64,000 nt of DNA, taken from NCBI GenBank assembly GCA_963691655.1, contig OY829326.1, forward strand, positions 56,351,776-56,415,775, in the 5' to 3' direction. A model generated the notes under the pieces. It had not been told where the DNA came from and ran no database searches. It was given only the letters and a program-made list of their open reading frames with translations. Made by a program: the position numbers and the translations under genes. The DNA is from Toxonevra muliebris (lineage: Eukaryota; Arthropoda; Insecta; Diptera; Pallopteridae). This document shows, in pieces, positions 23,937 to 34,892 of this stretch (within the stretch, counting starts at the first letter, position 1; each line of letters begins with the position of its first letter).

Positions 23937-25212
23937 CACTATACAACACTGTTTTTTACCCATCACCAAATTTGATGGCACTTAATGTCTTTTGAATCTG
24001 AATCTGCCATCAGTTTTGTCGTAGTAACTTAGGTTTTTGAGATATAGGCAATTTTTTGATTTTCCAGACATGGGTCGATATTTTTATCAAAATTACCATT
24101 TTTCCGAAATGAAAAGTAAAGCACCTATATCTTTTCAAAAAGATAATTAAATTATCCTTAATTTAAGAGTTTATTTGATTCTCTATTTTATTTCAGTCAA
24201 AAGTTATAGAGATTCGAATTTGAAATTCTGACCAAAAAAACGCTTTTTTTCGAATTACCTATTCTTTGGTCTTTATTACGTGCTCAGAACGAAATATGCC
24301 ATTGCTGAATTTTATATGAATCGATAGCGTAAACTCTTGAGCAAAATTTAAGTGCTTAGCGATGGGTTTCTTAACTCTAGTTTGGGAGTTAGAAACAAAA
24401 AACAAGGATTTCATTAATTTTCATACATAACATTGCTTTTAATTAAACAGAGAATTGATTAGTTTTTACATTTTGTCTGTTGTTGGTTTTTGGGATTGGC
24501 TTTTTCAAAAACTTTTTTAAGAAATTAGATCCATGTAGCTTAGTTTTTGATCACTTACAAAAAGTTTTCCCATCACTCAGTGACGCGAAGATAAAGTCAG
24601 GCATTTTCGTTGGACCACAAATACGGAAGCTGATGAAGGATAACGAATTTGCGAAGCTTTTACCAACTAAATATAAAATAGCTTAGAAATCTTTCAAAGA
24701 AATCGTTAAAAATTTTTCTCGGAAACTCAAGAGCCAATAACTATGAGAGTATTGTAAAAAATTCCTTAACGATTTCGAAGATGTTGGTGCTAATATGTCA
24801 TTGAAGCTCCATTCTCATCTAAACTTGTTTCCAGGGTGAACGGTTCCACCAAGACCTAAATCAATGGAATTTCGGTATCAAGGGTTACGGAATGAGGAAA
24901 TGCTAACCGATTATTGTTGGATGACCATTAGAGACAGTAATCCTAAAACACACAAAAGGCAAAGTGTCAACACAACTGAATTCTTTATTTAATTAAAAGT
25001 AATGCTATGAATTAAAATTAATGAAATCGTTGTTTTTTATTTCTAGCTCCGAAATTGGAGTTCAGAAACCCATCGCTGAGCACTTAAATTTTGCGCAAGA
25101 GTTCACGCATGACAAAACTGATGGCAGATTCGGATTCAGCGGACCAAAAGACATTATGAACCTTCAAATTTGGAGATGGGTATTGCCATTTTTTTCATTT
25201 TGTTGTATAGTG
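23937..25212 (+). mobile_element. CACTA-like element with imperfect long inverted ends
   Basis: The ends are CACTATACAACA (23937) and TGTTGTATAGTG (ending 25212), flanked by TAA on each side (23934-23936, 25213-25215). The CACTA start and 3-bp duplication fit the CACTA/EnSpm superfamily. The inverted similarity continues inward for hundreds of bases: TACCCATC.CCAAATTTGA, AATCTGCCATCAGTTTTGTC, AGCGATGGGTTTCT and CATTAATTTT occur in both arms. The right arm lacks about 300 bp present in the left (roughly 24010-24330). The centre (24480-24950) holds a protein remnant. Confidence 0.6.
24480..24950 (+). pseudogene. Remnant of an arthropod repeat-encoded protein inside the CACTA-like element
   Basis: 68 codons (24480-24686) include FPSLSDAKIKSGIFVGPQIR. 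Further downstream in shifted frames come NMSLKLHSHLNLFP and NEEMLTDYCWMTIRDSN. I recall this word series (SDAKIK.GIFVGPQIR, NMSLK.HFLHSHL, MLADYCW.LKRD) from many uncharacterised multi-copy proteins of arthropods. I do not know an established function. Its position between CACTA-like ends suggests it was part of that element's coding region, which is inference. Several stops and frameshifts. Confidence 0.5.
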
Positions 25213-25215
25213 TAA

Positions 25216-25994
25216 TCATATTGAAATCATGCCGTTTCAATGTATTTAGTTATTCCGAAGGTTATTTAATAAACATATATAATCACCTAACAGCCTATAA
25301 TTTATTTGCAATTGCAAATATCATCATAATCACTATAAATTACATAACTAATACAAAAAATCCAACATCAAACACATAATTAAATCTATGCGACTAAGTC
25401 TATTATGCATAGCACAAATTGTGGTAAATAAATAACCCCAAGCAAAAAGTTTTTTTTTTTTTTTTGTAATAAAAAAATTTTTCATAAACAAATTGTTCTA
25501 AATGTTCAACGTATTTACACTCTTTTTTTGTTGTTGTTGTTTTTATTGTTTTTTTTTTGCTATTTTATATTTATTATGAAAATTGCTGATGAATTATTAA
25601 TTATTACGATTATTGGCGCCGAGAATGGGATTATTATTTATTGATTGCGTAAAAATTTTATTTGCTTCATAAAATAACTAACGCACTTAAATTCGAATGT
25701 AAACAGAGACACTTATATATTTTGATATATATCTGCTCACACATATTTATTCACACATATATGTATGAATTTAGTATATGGGGCATTTCAGGACAAGTCA
25801 TCAGTGATTCACACCTCATGTCTCCGATAAGCTTCAAATTTTGAGATTCGATAGAGAAGAATGAATAATGTAGAAATACAAATTTAAATTTTTTTAATAC
25901 ATTTTTGCGAGCTTTACAGTACAACAAAGCAAAAATGACCAAAATTAAACAAATTTAGTGTTTAAAAAATTTTGGCAGAAAAATAATTAGTGTG
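25216..25994. other. No recognised gene
   Basis: T-rich and TTG-rich low-complexity DNA (25450-25560). The open frames are short and unsupported. Confidence 0.45.
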
Positions 25995-26002
25995 GGTGAG
26001 TA

Positions 26003-26511
26003 CACGGTTGCCACTTCCTTATTTTATTTTGTACCAATATTTACAAAAAAATGTACCAAATGTGGAAAAAATGTACCAACTTTTTATGTAGAATAAATAA
26101 TTTTATTAAAAACTTTTTGTCAGTTTATTCAATAGTATTATATTATTAAGATTATTGAATTCTAATTTATTCCTTTATTTTTTTTTTTTACTGGACTCAA
26201 GTCAAAAAATTTTCTTTTAGCAGCAGCTGAGCTATGAGGAAGGCTCATTAACATGAATATATTTAGTTAATTCTTCAAACCACATTTCGTCTACTCCATT
26301 TTTAATACAACTTACTTTTTGCCAAAAAATTGCTAAGTCTGAATAATTTTCTAATTTCTAAAGTATTTCGAAAATGTGTTTACAATTCTTGATATCTATA
26401 AAAGCTAACTATGCCCACATAATGTAACAAATATTAAAAACATGTACCAAATACAGAAAATGGAAAAAAATTTACCAGTTTTGGTAGAATTGTACCAAAG
26501 TGGCAACCGTG
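26003..26511. mobile_element. Non-autonomous hAT-like MITE, 509 bp
   Basis: Perfect inverted ends CACGGTTGCCACTT / AAGTGGCAACCGTG flanked by the perfect 8-bp repeat GGTGAGTA (25995-26002 and 26512-26519). Near both ends the word TGTACCAA recurs (left: three times; right: twice plus a variant), suggesting subterminal binding sites. No coding frame. An 8-bp duplication suits hAT, although P-like elements also make 8-bp duplications. Confidence 0.85.
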
Positions 26512-26519
26512 GGTGAGTA

Positions 26520-27173
26520 GCTCAAAGTCGATACATTTTTTACAAAAATTTGGGATTGTTCCATTTTAGTTTTTTAATCCGTTGAGTAAAATAAATGTGG
26601 AAAATAGGTTTTTAATGATATCCTGCCAAAAACTCCAGTTTTGTGTTCGCAACTTATCAAGAACATTTTTGGCGTTATTTTTTTGATTAAGATTTGAAAA
26701 GCTAAAAATTTTGGAAATACGAAAACTAAAAATTGACGAATTTTGGCAGAGAAAATCTAGAAAATATGTTAAAATATAATCGTGGATTTTTTCTCTATTT
26801 TAGAAGGCACCTTTCTTTATCGGACTATGCTAAAAAATTCTTTTGTTTCTGGAAATAACTCAATTTAAAAATAGGTCTAAATATTATTTTTTCGACTAAA
26901 ATTGGAACTTAATTTTCTGTTACCCCAAAAAGTATGCAATCATGGTGAAAAACAACTAATAGTGTAAAATGTCAAAAGTTACATTCATTAATATCACTTT
27001 TATTCCAACTTTAAAAGATTCCAATAAAAATTGTTTAACTTTCTGAAAAAACCAATATCTATATAACTAAATAAAATAAATTTCTTTAAGATGGAATCGC
27101 CCATTCTCCCATTATAGCTTGCTAGATATGAAGAAAATTGAAACATATTAGATTAATTAGAGGCTAAACTTAA
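26520..27173. other. No recognised gene
   Basis: AT-rich DNA between two transposons, with nothing recognised. Confidence 0.4.
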
Positions 27174-27891
27174 TCCTCGGATTAGTGGTAAGGCCCCTGG
27201 GGGTCTTTTTGATTTTTAATTGAAAGTTGCTTATATTTCGGCCAAGGTAAGATGCCCTGGACCGACAATATATTCCAAGAATATATTATTATACTTCGTT
27301 TAAAGCCATTTAGAAAGCGATTCGTTTTCAATTGGTTCAGATTTTATGGCTGCTTTTATTCGTCACGCAATTTTCAAAAACATATTGAAAACCGGGCGAC
27401 GAATGCGTTTTCATCACATTAGAAATGCTATGATGTCTTTTGGAGTAGTTATCACAATCAAACAGCTAGTACCAGGACGTGCACCTCAATTTGCAGAGCG
27501 GTCCAAAAGACCTTCATGCGATTTGTGTAGTGAACAGAACAATCATCAACGAAAAACCATAGCCTTCTACTGTAGTTGTGAAAAAGCGGTTTGTATTAAA
27601 CATTCAAAACAATTGCATAGTTTGAATACTTGTACTTTAGCCCCAAGTATACAGCAACAAGCATAACAATTCATTTTAAAATCTAATTGTTTTTAAAAAA
27701 ATAATTTATAAACACAATGAACAAACAAAAATATTCGTCTTTTTATGGATAATTCGATTGTATCCAATGGTTTAAGTGCTTTAAATAAGCATAAATTAAT
27801 GTAGTCATATGAAATTTCTATACAATTGGTCATAGATCCCTACGGACCTTATCACTTTTTTAACGGAAAAATCTTTCCACTAATCAGAGGG
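27174..27891 (+). mobile_element. piggyBac-like element, internally deleted, 718 bp
   Basis: Flanked by TTAA at 27170-27173 and 27892-27895. Inverted ends are TCCTCGGATTAGTGG (left) and complement CCCTCTGATTAGTGG (right), 13 of 15 matching. TTAA target and CC-type start are diagnostic of piggyBac. It holds only the C-terminal part of a transposase. Confidence 0.75.
27346..27666 (+). pseudogene. piggyBac-like transposase C-terminus
   Basis: 106 codons ending in a Cys/His-rich domain: RPSCDLCSEQNNHQRKT, FYCSCEKAVCIKHSKQLH. CxxC...CxC...CxxH is the zinc-binding C-terminal domain of piggyBac transposases. The preceding KTGRRMRFHHIRNAMMSFG lies where the end of the catalytic domain should be. The DDD catalytic core is absent, so the copy is inactive. 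The ATG is internal to the parent protein and probably not a real start. Confidence 0.65.
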
Positions 27892-27895
27892 TTAA

Positions 27896-29464
27896 ACTGA
27901 TTGTGTTTAGCGACCTAAAATTTAATAGCAAAATTTTATCAAAATCTGAGTACTCCTCCTAATTTTGTCCCGTCGTTGTAGGGAATCAAATCACTGTAAG
28001 ACATATAATTAGATTGACATTCTAAAAAAAAAAAATTTTGCTGAAGAATTAACAACAAAAGCAAAATTTTTTTTATACAAATTGATTTTTTGAAAAACTA
28101 CAATTTTTTTTTAAATTAAAACAAAATTCACAAAAACAGCCCTGAGTCTTGCACAATATTTGAATGTTTAACTTCTGGGTGGACTCGAAAATTGTTGAAG
28201 TGATGCAGTTTTTTGTGAAATGATACGCGTGAAATCACACGCGTTTTCTCAAGTTTTTATTTCGACGAATATTTTGGTTTTTTGCTTCAGCCAAGAATTA
28301 CGAGCTTGATCATTCCCGCCAATTGAAGACTGCAGCTGCAAGACGCTCATGAAATATATTAATAAATTTGTTGTAATTTATTATTTTACTGGGAAAAAAA
28401 TTTGTTTATATACTTTAAATATATATAAAAATTGAGTTCATTTCTTTTTCTCCCTTTCAAAAAAAAATAAAACAAAAAAAAAAAACAAAACAAAAATCAC
28501 GAAAAAGCTCTTCTTTTTAACAATAAAATTCAGGACACCCCCTTAAGAAATGTTTAATTACTGATAGAGAATGTGGTTGGTCAGTGCACTATACTTTCAC
28601 TACCACTAAAAAAAAATTGTATTGATAGTGAAAAAAAAGATCGGCAACCACTAAACAATATTAAGTGATAGTGGAAAACGACCACTATCTTAAAATTTAG
28701 TGGAATTTGCCCATATCTGGCTAAGAGAATACCGACTTTGCATAAAGAAAATTGATATAAATAAATTGTTGAATGTAGTTCTTGAAATTTGAAATTGACA
28801 AAAATTTACAATTTATCTCGAATGAAAACTTTTAAAGAAGTTTCTATCAAAAACCTTGGAAAAAAAAGAGTTGAATAACTAGTTGAGGATTGATATAAAA
28901 CCTAAAGATGCTTAACTTTTCAGAACAAACAATTTTGCCTGAGTCATTAAAGTTGTAAAACTTTAATATAATAAACTTTGGTCCAATTTCACGATTTTCA
29001 ATTAAGAATCAATTTTCCTAATTCACTCTCGAGGTTCGAAGTTAATTTTGATTTAATTTAAATGCCCAATAATCGACATTTAAATAAAGTACATGCAACC
29101 TTGCGTAGAAAAAATGTAAACCGCTGATTATGAAATTTCAACAAAAAAAGTGTATGAAAAATAAAGATAAAAACTGTGAAAAAGTACACCCACGTTATTT
29201 TTGGCTAAATCGAGGGGAAGATTGATTTTTTATGTAAAAATGTTTTTCGTCCGCGGCGTCAAATTATCCATTTAAAGTTTATGCTAATGCTAATGCTATT
29301 TGAAGTTCAGCCAAATAAATAATCTATTTCGTTTTTGTTTACATTTATATCCTGATTTACGTGATTCAATACAAAAAAAAAATTTACGGAATAAAATCCA
29401 ATCTAAATTGAGGGGGGGAAAAACTTCAAAAGCAAAATAGTCTTGAAGAAAAATGTTTACCATA
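27896..29464. other. No recognised gene
   Basis: AT-rich. Near 28575-28700 words of the form CACTATC/GATAGTG recur in both orientations without clear ends. Nothing codes convincingly. Confidence 0.4.
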
Positions 29465-29695
29465 TTAACCCTTTCCTGTCCATGCTGCCATATATGGTCC
29501 TACCACTTTGGACGGTAATAGTGGCGCCATCTTACGTCTAACATGGGTCTAATATGGTTTTCTTAGATTGCAGCTTTCTGTATCGATGCGCATATATAAC
29601 GGTATTAGAAAACGCAAGCTGTCAAAAGTTATTGCCATTTTTATGTGAAAAATACGCTTTTCACATAAAAATAAAATAAAATGAATTTTCTACTA

Positions 29696-30383
29696 TACAT
29701 TCTGTCAAATAAGTACCCGGAAATTCTCATTTTAAATTTTCCCTCTGAGAATATTTCAAAAAATTTTTTTTCCCAGGTTGGCACAACTGTCAACCACTAT
29801 TCTGTGAATTTTTATTGCTATGTGTCATTTAGTTTGGTTACGGCATCATTAAAAACAAGTCAACCTTTTGTGTGCGTTGCGATTTTTACTATGGATCAAA
29901 AAATATCGAACAAAGAGTTTGTGTGAAATTTTGTGTTTCAAACGAAATTTCTTGTGCCAAAACGACATGTTTTGGGTATGCGGAAAGTCTCAGCGCGATT
30001 GGTGCCAAAAGATCTGAATTTTCTTCAAAAAGTGAATCGCAGTAAGGTGGCTGAAGACATGCTTGAACGCGTAAATTCCGATCCAACGTTCATCGAACGC
30101 ATCATAACTGGTGACGAGACATGGGTTTTCGAGTACGACATGCAAACAAGTCAACAATCATCGGAATGGCGCGCCAAAAATGAGCCGAAACCGAAATTGC
30201 AACGCACACAAAAGGTTGACTTGTTCTTAATGACGCCGTAACCAAACTAAATGACACATAGCAATAAAAATTCACAGAATAGTGGTTGACAGTTGTGCCA
30301 ACCTGGGAAACAATTTTTTTTGAAATATTCTCAGAGGGAAAATTTAAAATGAGAATTTCCGGGTACTTATTTGACAGAATGTA
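29696..30383 (+). mobile_element. Deleted mariner with ~190-bp inverted ends
   Basis: Both ends start TACATTCTGTCAAATAAGTA beside TA (29694-29695, 30384-30385). The inverted similarity runs on for about 190 bp: 29696-29886 against 30194-30383, through CCGGAAATTCTCATTTTAAA, GTTTGGTTACGGC and AAGTCAACCTTTTGTGTGCG. Mariners normally have ~30-bp inverted repeats. Here the 3' half of the element is replaced by an inverted copy of its own 5' untranslated region. Confidence 0.8.
29892..30195 (+). pseudogene. mariner transposase fragment within the long-TIR element
   Basis: ATG 29892 starts MDQKISNKEFV, then TGA and a frame continuing as VLGMRKVSARLVPKDLNFLQ, NRSKVAEDMLERVNSDPTFI and RIITGDETWVFEYDMQTSQQ. 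ITGDETW contains the first catalytic Asp. Most of the helix-turn-helix region is deleted, and the protein ends where the inverted 5' copy begins (PKLQRTQ). Words are those of mariner DD34D transposases. Confidence 0.8.
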
Positions 30384-30528
30384 TATAGCCGAAAGATGAG
30401 ATATTCTCTAAATTTAGAGTGATTAAAACAAAAAAGTTATGCATTTATATTTTACTTGACACTGCCCAACGAGTCATATTTGTCCCACTAGGTAATTTCA
30501 GATTTTAACACTTGTAATTAAGATATAA

Positions 30529-30846
30529 CCTCGAATCGACGACCTCGATAGCCTATTGGATAGTGCACTAGACTTTCATCTGGGAGGTTCGGGTTCGATT
30601 CCCGTCTTCGTCTGGTGGTTAATTTTCATAACTTTCTTATATTCACTATCAATATGAAGTGTATGAGAATTATAAGATAGTGTACAAGTACACACATTGG
30701 TTGGTAATGGCAAAAACCACCAAGCCGATAAAAAATTGCCACACCGCCGTTCGGAATCGGCGTTAAACTGTAGGTCCAACTATGTGGTATCACAATGGGC
30801 CGTTCAGGCCTTAGTGTGTCTTTCGACAGCCACTCCAACCTAACCT
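30529..30846 (+). mobile_element. tRNA-Glu-derived SINE, monomeric
   Basis: A tRNA-like head with TAGCCTATTGGATAGTGC (A box), anticodon-loop region GACTTTCATC as in tRNA-Glu(UUC), and GGTTCGATTCCC (B box for RNA polymerase III). The body runs through GTACAAGTACACAC and CGGAATCGGCGTTAAACTGT to the end CCAACCTAACCT. It is flanked by a perfect 13-bp duplication AATTAAGATATAA (30516-30528, 30847-30859), proving retroposition. 318 bp. Confidence 0.85.
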
Positions 30847-30937
30847 AATTAAGATATAAAAAAAGTTCAAAATGAAGAATACTATTCCTTAAAATTTTTT
30901 TAAACAAAATTTGCCTTGTTGGGCAGGGAAGGGTTAA

Positions 30938-32562
30938 TTGAGTACCTTGAGATCTGAAATAGTGATATGGTGCAGTAAATGCGGGCACTGTGAAAACTGA
31001 AGAAAAATTAAATCACATTTAATTTTGAATTTACAATTAACTTAAATTCAATTTAAATTTATACTTAGTCACCAATTTCTATCACTTAATCACTGTGATT
31101 TTAAACTAATCTAAAAAAAAAAAAATGCAGTAATCTAGATGGATGTGCCTTCTTTTTCAAAATATAAATTACTCATCGTAGCGGAAATAAACAAATTTAA
31201 TTAAATTTAATTTGTAATGAATTATTTATATTCGAGTGTGGGTTTGATATTTATATTTATTTGATATCCATCTAGTGGGCGTAAGCTCAGTTAATGTGTT
31301 GATATAATTAAGTAAAACAGTTCAGATTTGTATGTAGGCTTAAAAAGTTGGGTTCATGCCAATTACTTATTTGTATGAATAATAAAGATTGAGTTTGCCA
31401 GTAGCTGTGTTATCAATACTGATGAACTCAATGATTTCCTTAAAAATTTTGAACAAAATTTGCTCCATAATTTTTTGTCTGCAAATTTATTTTATATTCA
31501 TTTCATCATAAGGAAATTTTTTGTACTTCATCCTTTTTTCATTGTTTTCTTATTAGTTTTTCTTAGATCTGAAACTTGAAACTTTTTACATATGAATAAA
31601 TATGAAGAATATTCATGCTCTTTATATCCTTGACCTTTTTCTTTTTCTTGGTTGAGTTGAAGAGCAAATTCTCATTCTGCCCACCTCTCTTTCTCTCTCT
31701 CTCTTTCTCTTAACAGTTTTCTTATTTGTCATTATACTTAATGTTGTTATTGCGTTTTCATTTTAATGTTAAGCAACAACAATAATAATAACAACAACAG
31801 CAACATTAAAAACAACAAATAAGTAACAATTTTAATAACAACAAAAAATATCGCTTAAAGCACATAACAATGTCTGTATGTATTAATGCATATCATTTAT
31901 TTAGGAAGAAGAGAGTGTTAAGAAACAACGCCTAAAAATATAGGGTGCTTGCATTACTACCAAAGTTCTAAATAATTTAATAATCTCGTTTAAGTAATGA
32001 AATAAAATCTATGCATTTCAGTGATACCTGCTTACAAATTTCAAAAAACTTTTGAATAACTTATTCCCGCATACCCTGTATTCACATGTTCATAAAACTC
32101 GACAAGTTTTTCATTTGCATATGAAATGAAAGCAATAAGTATTTTGACCTTTGAAAATGTTACAGAAATAAGAAGAAGAAAAACAGCTGAAATATGCACA
32201 AATACAAGAAATGAAATGAAACGAAATGAAAATAAATTTAATAAAATACTACAAGAGCGGAGAGCAAAAGAAGAAAAACTAACATAAAAATGCTTTATTA
32301 TTATGTTTTGTAATATACGGAAAAGTATAAGAACTTCCCAGCAAACAATTGAGGAACGAAAATTCTCTTATTTTGAAGGTTCTACACTCATAACGTGTGC
32401 GTATAACGAGCATCAAAGAATGGGAAATACAGTTTATTTTCCAAGAAAGTGATCATTTTATTGTAAGTAGGAGCCCAAAAGCCTAAAAAGATTATTTTAT
32501 TTTTCAAAATCGGAGAAAAACAAGCAGAGAAAAGTAAAAAATGAGGATAAAATTAACTCTAA
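30938..32562. other. No recognised gene
   Basis: AT-rich. (AAC)n-rich stretch at 31770-31850 and a CT-rich tract at 31686-31710. No coding signal. Confidence 0.45.
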
Positions 32563-32846
32563 TGGTCCATACACATTGACGACAGCAGCTATACGAACAC
32601 ACGACTACGAAATTCTGTCAGCTACAACTGTCACCGTATAATCAGCTACTAAACACAATCGAAGCGGCATCACCTGCAGCAAACACAGCCAAAATAACAA
32701 AAGCAAACTCTCTTCTCTCTCTGTCGCTTTTCAAATTTGAAATAGATTTAAAATTGGCTAAAATAATCGTCTCCATAAGAATATTTTGTTCTTATAATTT
32801 GACAGATGTAGTCGTGTAGCTGCCGTTTTCAATGCGTATGGTGCAT
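32563..32846. mobile_element. MITE candidate, 284 bp
   Basis: Imperfect inverted ends: TGGTCCATACACATTGACGA and CAGCTATACGA on the left; the complement of the right reads TGCACCATACGCATTGAAAA and CAGCTACACGA. CTGTCA follows in both arms. No convincing target duplication and no coding frame. Confidence 0.5.
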
Positions 32847-32854
32847 AAAAGTGT

Positions 32855-32980
32855 AATCACCGACCGAGTGCCGCACTCGCTTCCGTTTTTTATTTGAAGT
32901 TTTTCGCTCTCTCAAACTGAGAACGTAAAGAACTACATACAAACAAATTAAAAGAGAGTTCGGCACTCAGTGAATTCACC
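32855..32980 (+). mobile_element. MITE-1, intact copy, ~126 bp
   Basis: ATCACCGACCGAGTGCCGCA at the left and complement of TTCACTGAGTGCCGAACTC at the right form imperfect inverted ends. Other copies: split halves at 4938-5055 and 6765-6842, and a diverged copy at 42152-42262. Non-coding. Confidence 0.55.
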
Positions 32981-32990
32981 TTACCAGTCA

Positions 32991-33798
32991 TACACGCAAA
33001 GAAAAAATTCGTTTCTCAGAAACGAAATTTTCACTAAACGAACTTCGTTCATGGAATGTTTTCATGATGAACGAACATTTATTTATCATAAACGACTGTA
33101 TTCGGTTGCCATGAACGAGCATTTATTCATCATAAACGGTTCAATTCTTTTACGATGAACTAAAAACGTTTGCAATAAAATGCAATATTTCTCAGAAAAA
33201 TATAAAAAAGAAAGCAAAAACAATTTTCATATGTACATTGGCATTTATTGTTTTTTTTCTGATTAAAAACTAGAAAAAGTGTATGAAATTTACATAAAAT
33301 TATATTATTACAATTTTTGTATTATTTATTATAAATCACACACTTTTATTTGTTTTTTTATAAACACCACACACTTTCTTATAGACAAAAAGAAATGTGA
33401 TGAAATAATTTCAATGCACAATTAAAAATCTTCAGTAATGCGTTGACAAATGATACATCCCGTTATGTTGTGTTGATTTGTTGTTGTGTGGAGTTTAAAT
33501 GTAAGCGTCGCTGCTGCTTCTTTTTGCGACGAGAGCGAGATGAGAGGAACGAAAATAAAAAGAGAAGAGAGTTGTGGACTTTCGTTTAGCAGAAACGATT
33601 TTTTCATTTGCCAGAAAAGAAAATTGCCTTAATTTTATCGTGAACGAATTTTCGTTCATCATAAAATTGTTAATATTTTGCAGAAAACGGTTTTGGTTTC
33701 TGCAAACACGGCAACGTTCCTCAGGAACGTTTTTGTTCAGCGTAAAAGCAATATATTCTCCACAAACGGGCGATAAACGTTTCTTTTCTTTACGTGTA
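32991..33798. mobile_element. Inverted-repeat element with recurrent GAACG/CGTTC words
   Basis: Left TACACGCAAAGAAAA and complement of the right TACACGTAAAGAAAA are inverted ends. Inside, GTTCATCATAAA, AAACGAAATTTT and GAACGAACATTT-type words recur on both strands, so most of the element can fold back. The open frames here (32970-33158, 33495-33834) reflect these repeats. No transposase. Confidence 0.45.
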
Positions 33799-34476
33799 CC
33801 TAAATTGAAGCATCGCGTCATTTATTTACCATGATTGCTTTTTTTTTTATTCGAATAAGAGAGTTTTGAGAAATAAATGACGTTCCAATTTTGGTATGAC
33901 AGTAAGAGAAAATATGTATAAAGAATCATAACAGAAGTGTGGAAAAGTCAAAATAGAAAGAGTAAAAAAAATGGATAAAGAATAAAAAAAAAATAATAGA
34001 AAAAAAAAAAAAATATTGGAAAAATCAAAAAGAAAGATTATGAGAGTCGAAAAAGACTAATAAATTAATTAATAATGAAGAGGACATAAAATTGGGTTGT
34101 CATATATTTAATAACACAGTGCAACAGTAAATTTCAAATATCGAATGGGAAATAGTTGGACCTACGTGGTTTTGACCTTCCAACAATTAATCCTGCATTA
34201 AAGGATTATAAAAAAATGTTTTTTTTTTTCAAGGGTTAATTTCTAAAAAAAAGTTGAACCTAGGTTGACCTTCGCTGACCCCAACTACTTTTCGAAGGGG
34301 AATATTCTTCACCAAAAACCGAATGATAGGCTTCGCGGTCGCGTAACCGGTATAGTCATTTATCAAAAATAGGCTTTATATAACCGCGAAAAGGGTGGGT
34401 AAGGGGGGTTGGTGGAGTATTGCTGTCTAAGAATTTTTTCCTTCCTTCCATGATAAACAACTTTCTCTTAGCTATG
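33799..34476. other. No recognised gene
   Basis: A-rich run at 33960-34030 and otherwise unremarkable DNA. Confidence 0.4.
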
Positions 34477-34489
34477 AAACATGTACTAG

Positions 34490-34879
34490 AGGACGACTCG
34501 AAAGTCAGGCACTGCGACCTTTAAGATCTATTGTACCAAAGCTCCAAGAAAAAAAGAAATGCAGAGAGAAAGAAAGATAGATAAGAAACATACCCAAGCC
34601 GAGAATCGAACTCAGGTCTCTAGAGATAAGAGTCTGGCACTCTGCCACTAGACCACAGTGGCGATGGTAGGACCTTGGCAATTTTTTATCAGCTCGATGG
34701 TTTTGCCATTACCAACCAAGGTGTGTACTTGTACACATTCTTATAATTCTCATCTACTTCATATCGATAGTGAATATAAGAAGTTTATGAGAATTAACCA
34801 CCAGACCAAGACGGGAATCGAACCCGCAACCTTCTAAATGAAAGTCTAGTGCACTATCCACTAGACAATCGAGGTCGTC
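34490..34879 (-). mobile_element. Heterodimeric SINE (Glu-like head, then Lys-like head)
   Basis: Read on the minus strand. The first head GTCTAGTGGATAGTGCACTA, loop ACTTTCAT and GGGTTCGATTCCCG match tRNA-Glu(UUC). A body shared with the monomer at 30529-30846 follows. Then comes a second tRNA-like head with GTCTAGTGGCAGAGTGCC, loop GACTCTTATC (Lys-CUU-like) and GAGTTCGATTCTCGG. The tail is TTGGAGCTTTGGTACAATAG then ATCTT...GTCGCAGTGCCTGACTTTC. A perfect 13-bp duplication AAACATGTACTAG (34477-34489, 34880-34892) encloses the whole dimer, so it moved as one unit. It is not a tRNA gene: neither unit has paired acceptor stems. Confidence 0.85.
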
Positions 34880-34892
34880 AAACATGTACTAG

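Larger units (their letters stand above)
29469..30933. mobile_element. piggyBac-like non-autonomous element hosting two nested insertions
   Basis: TTAA at 29465-29468 and 30934-30937. Ends CCCTTTCCTGTCCATG and complement CCCTTCCCTGCCCAAC. Of its 1465 bp, 688 bp are a nested mariner (29696-30383) and about 331 bp a nested SINE with its target duplication (30529-30859), leaving about 450 bp of original element. No own coding frame. The ends differ from the piggyBac at 27174-27891, so it is a separate family. Confidence 0.65.

Noticed and set aside
30535..30612. Candidate tRNA-Glu gene
   Set aside because: Head of a 318-bp SINE flanked by a 13-bp duplication; no acceptor stem.
34596..34668. Candidate tRNA-Lys gene (minus strand, GAGTTCGATTCTCGG box)
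   Set aside because: Acceptor arms do not pair, the anticodon stem is imperfect, and the same unit recurs inside a SINE with a target duplication at 54968-55388.
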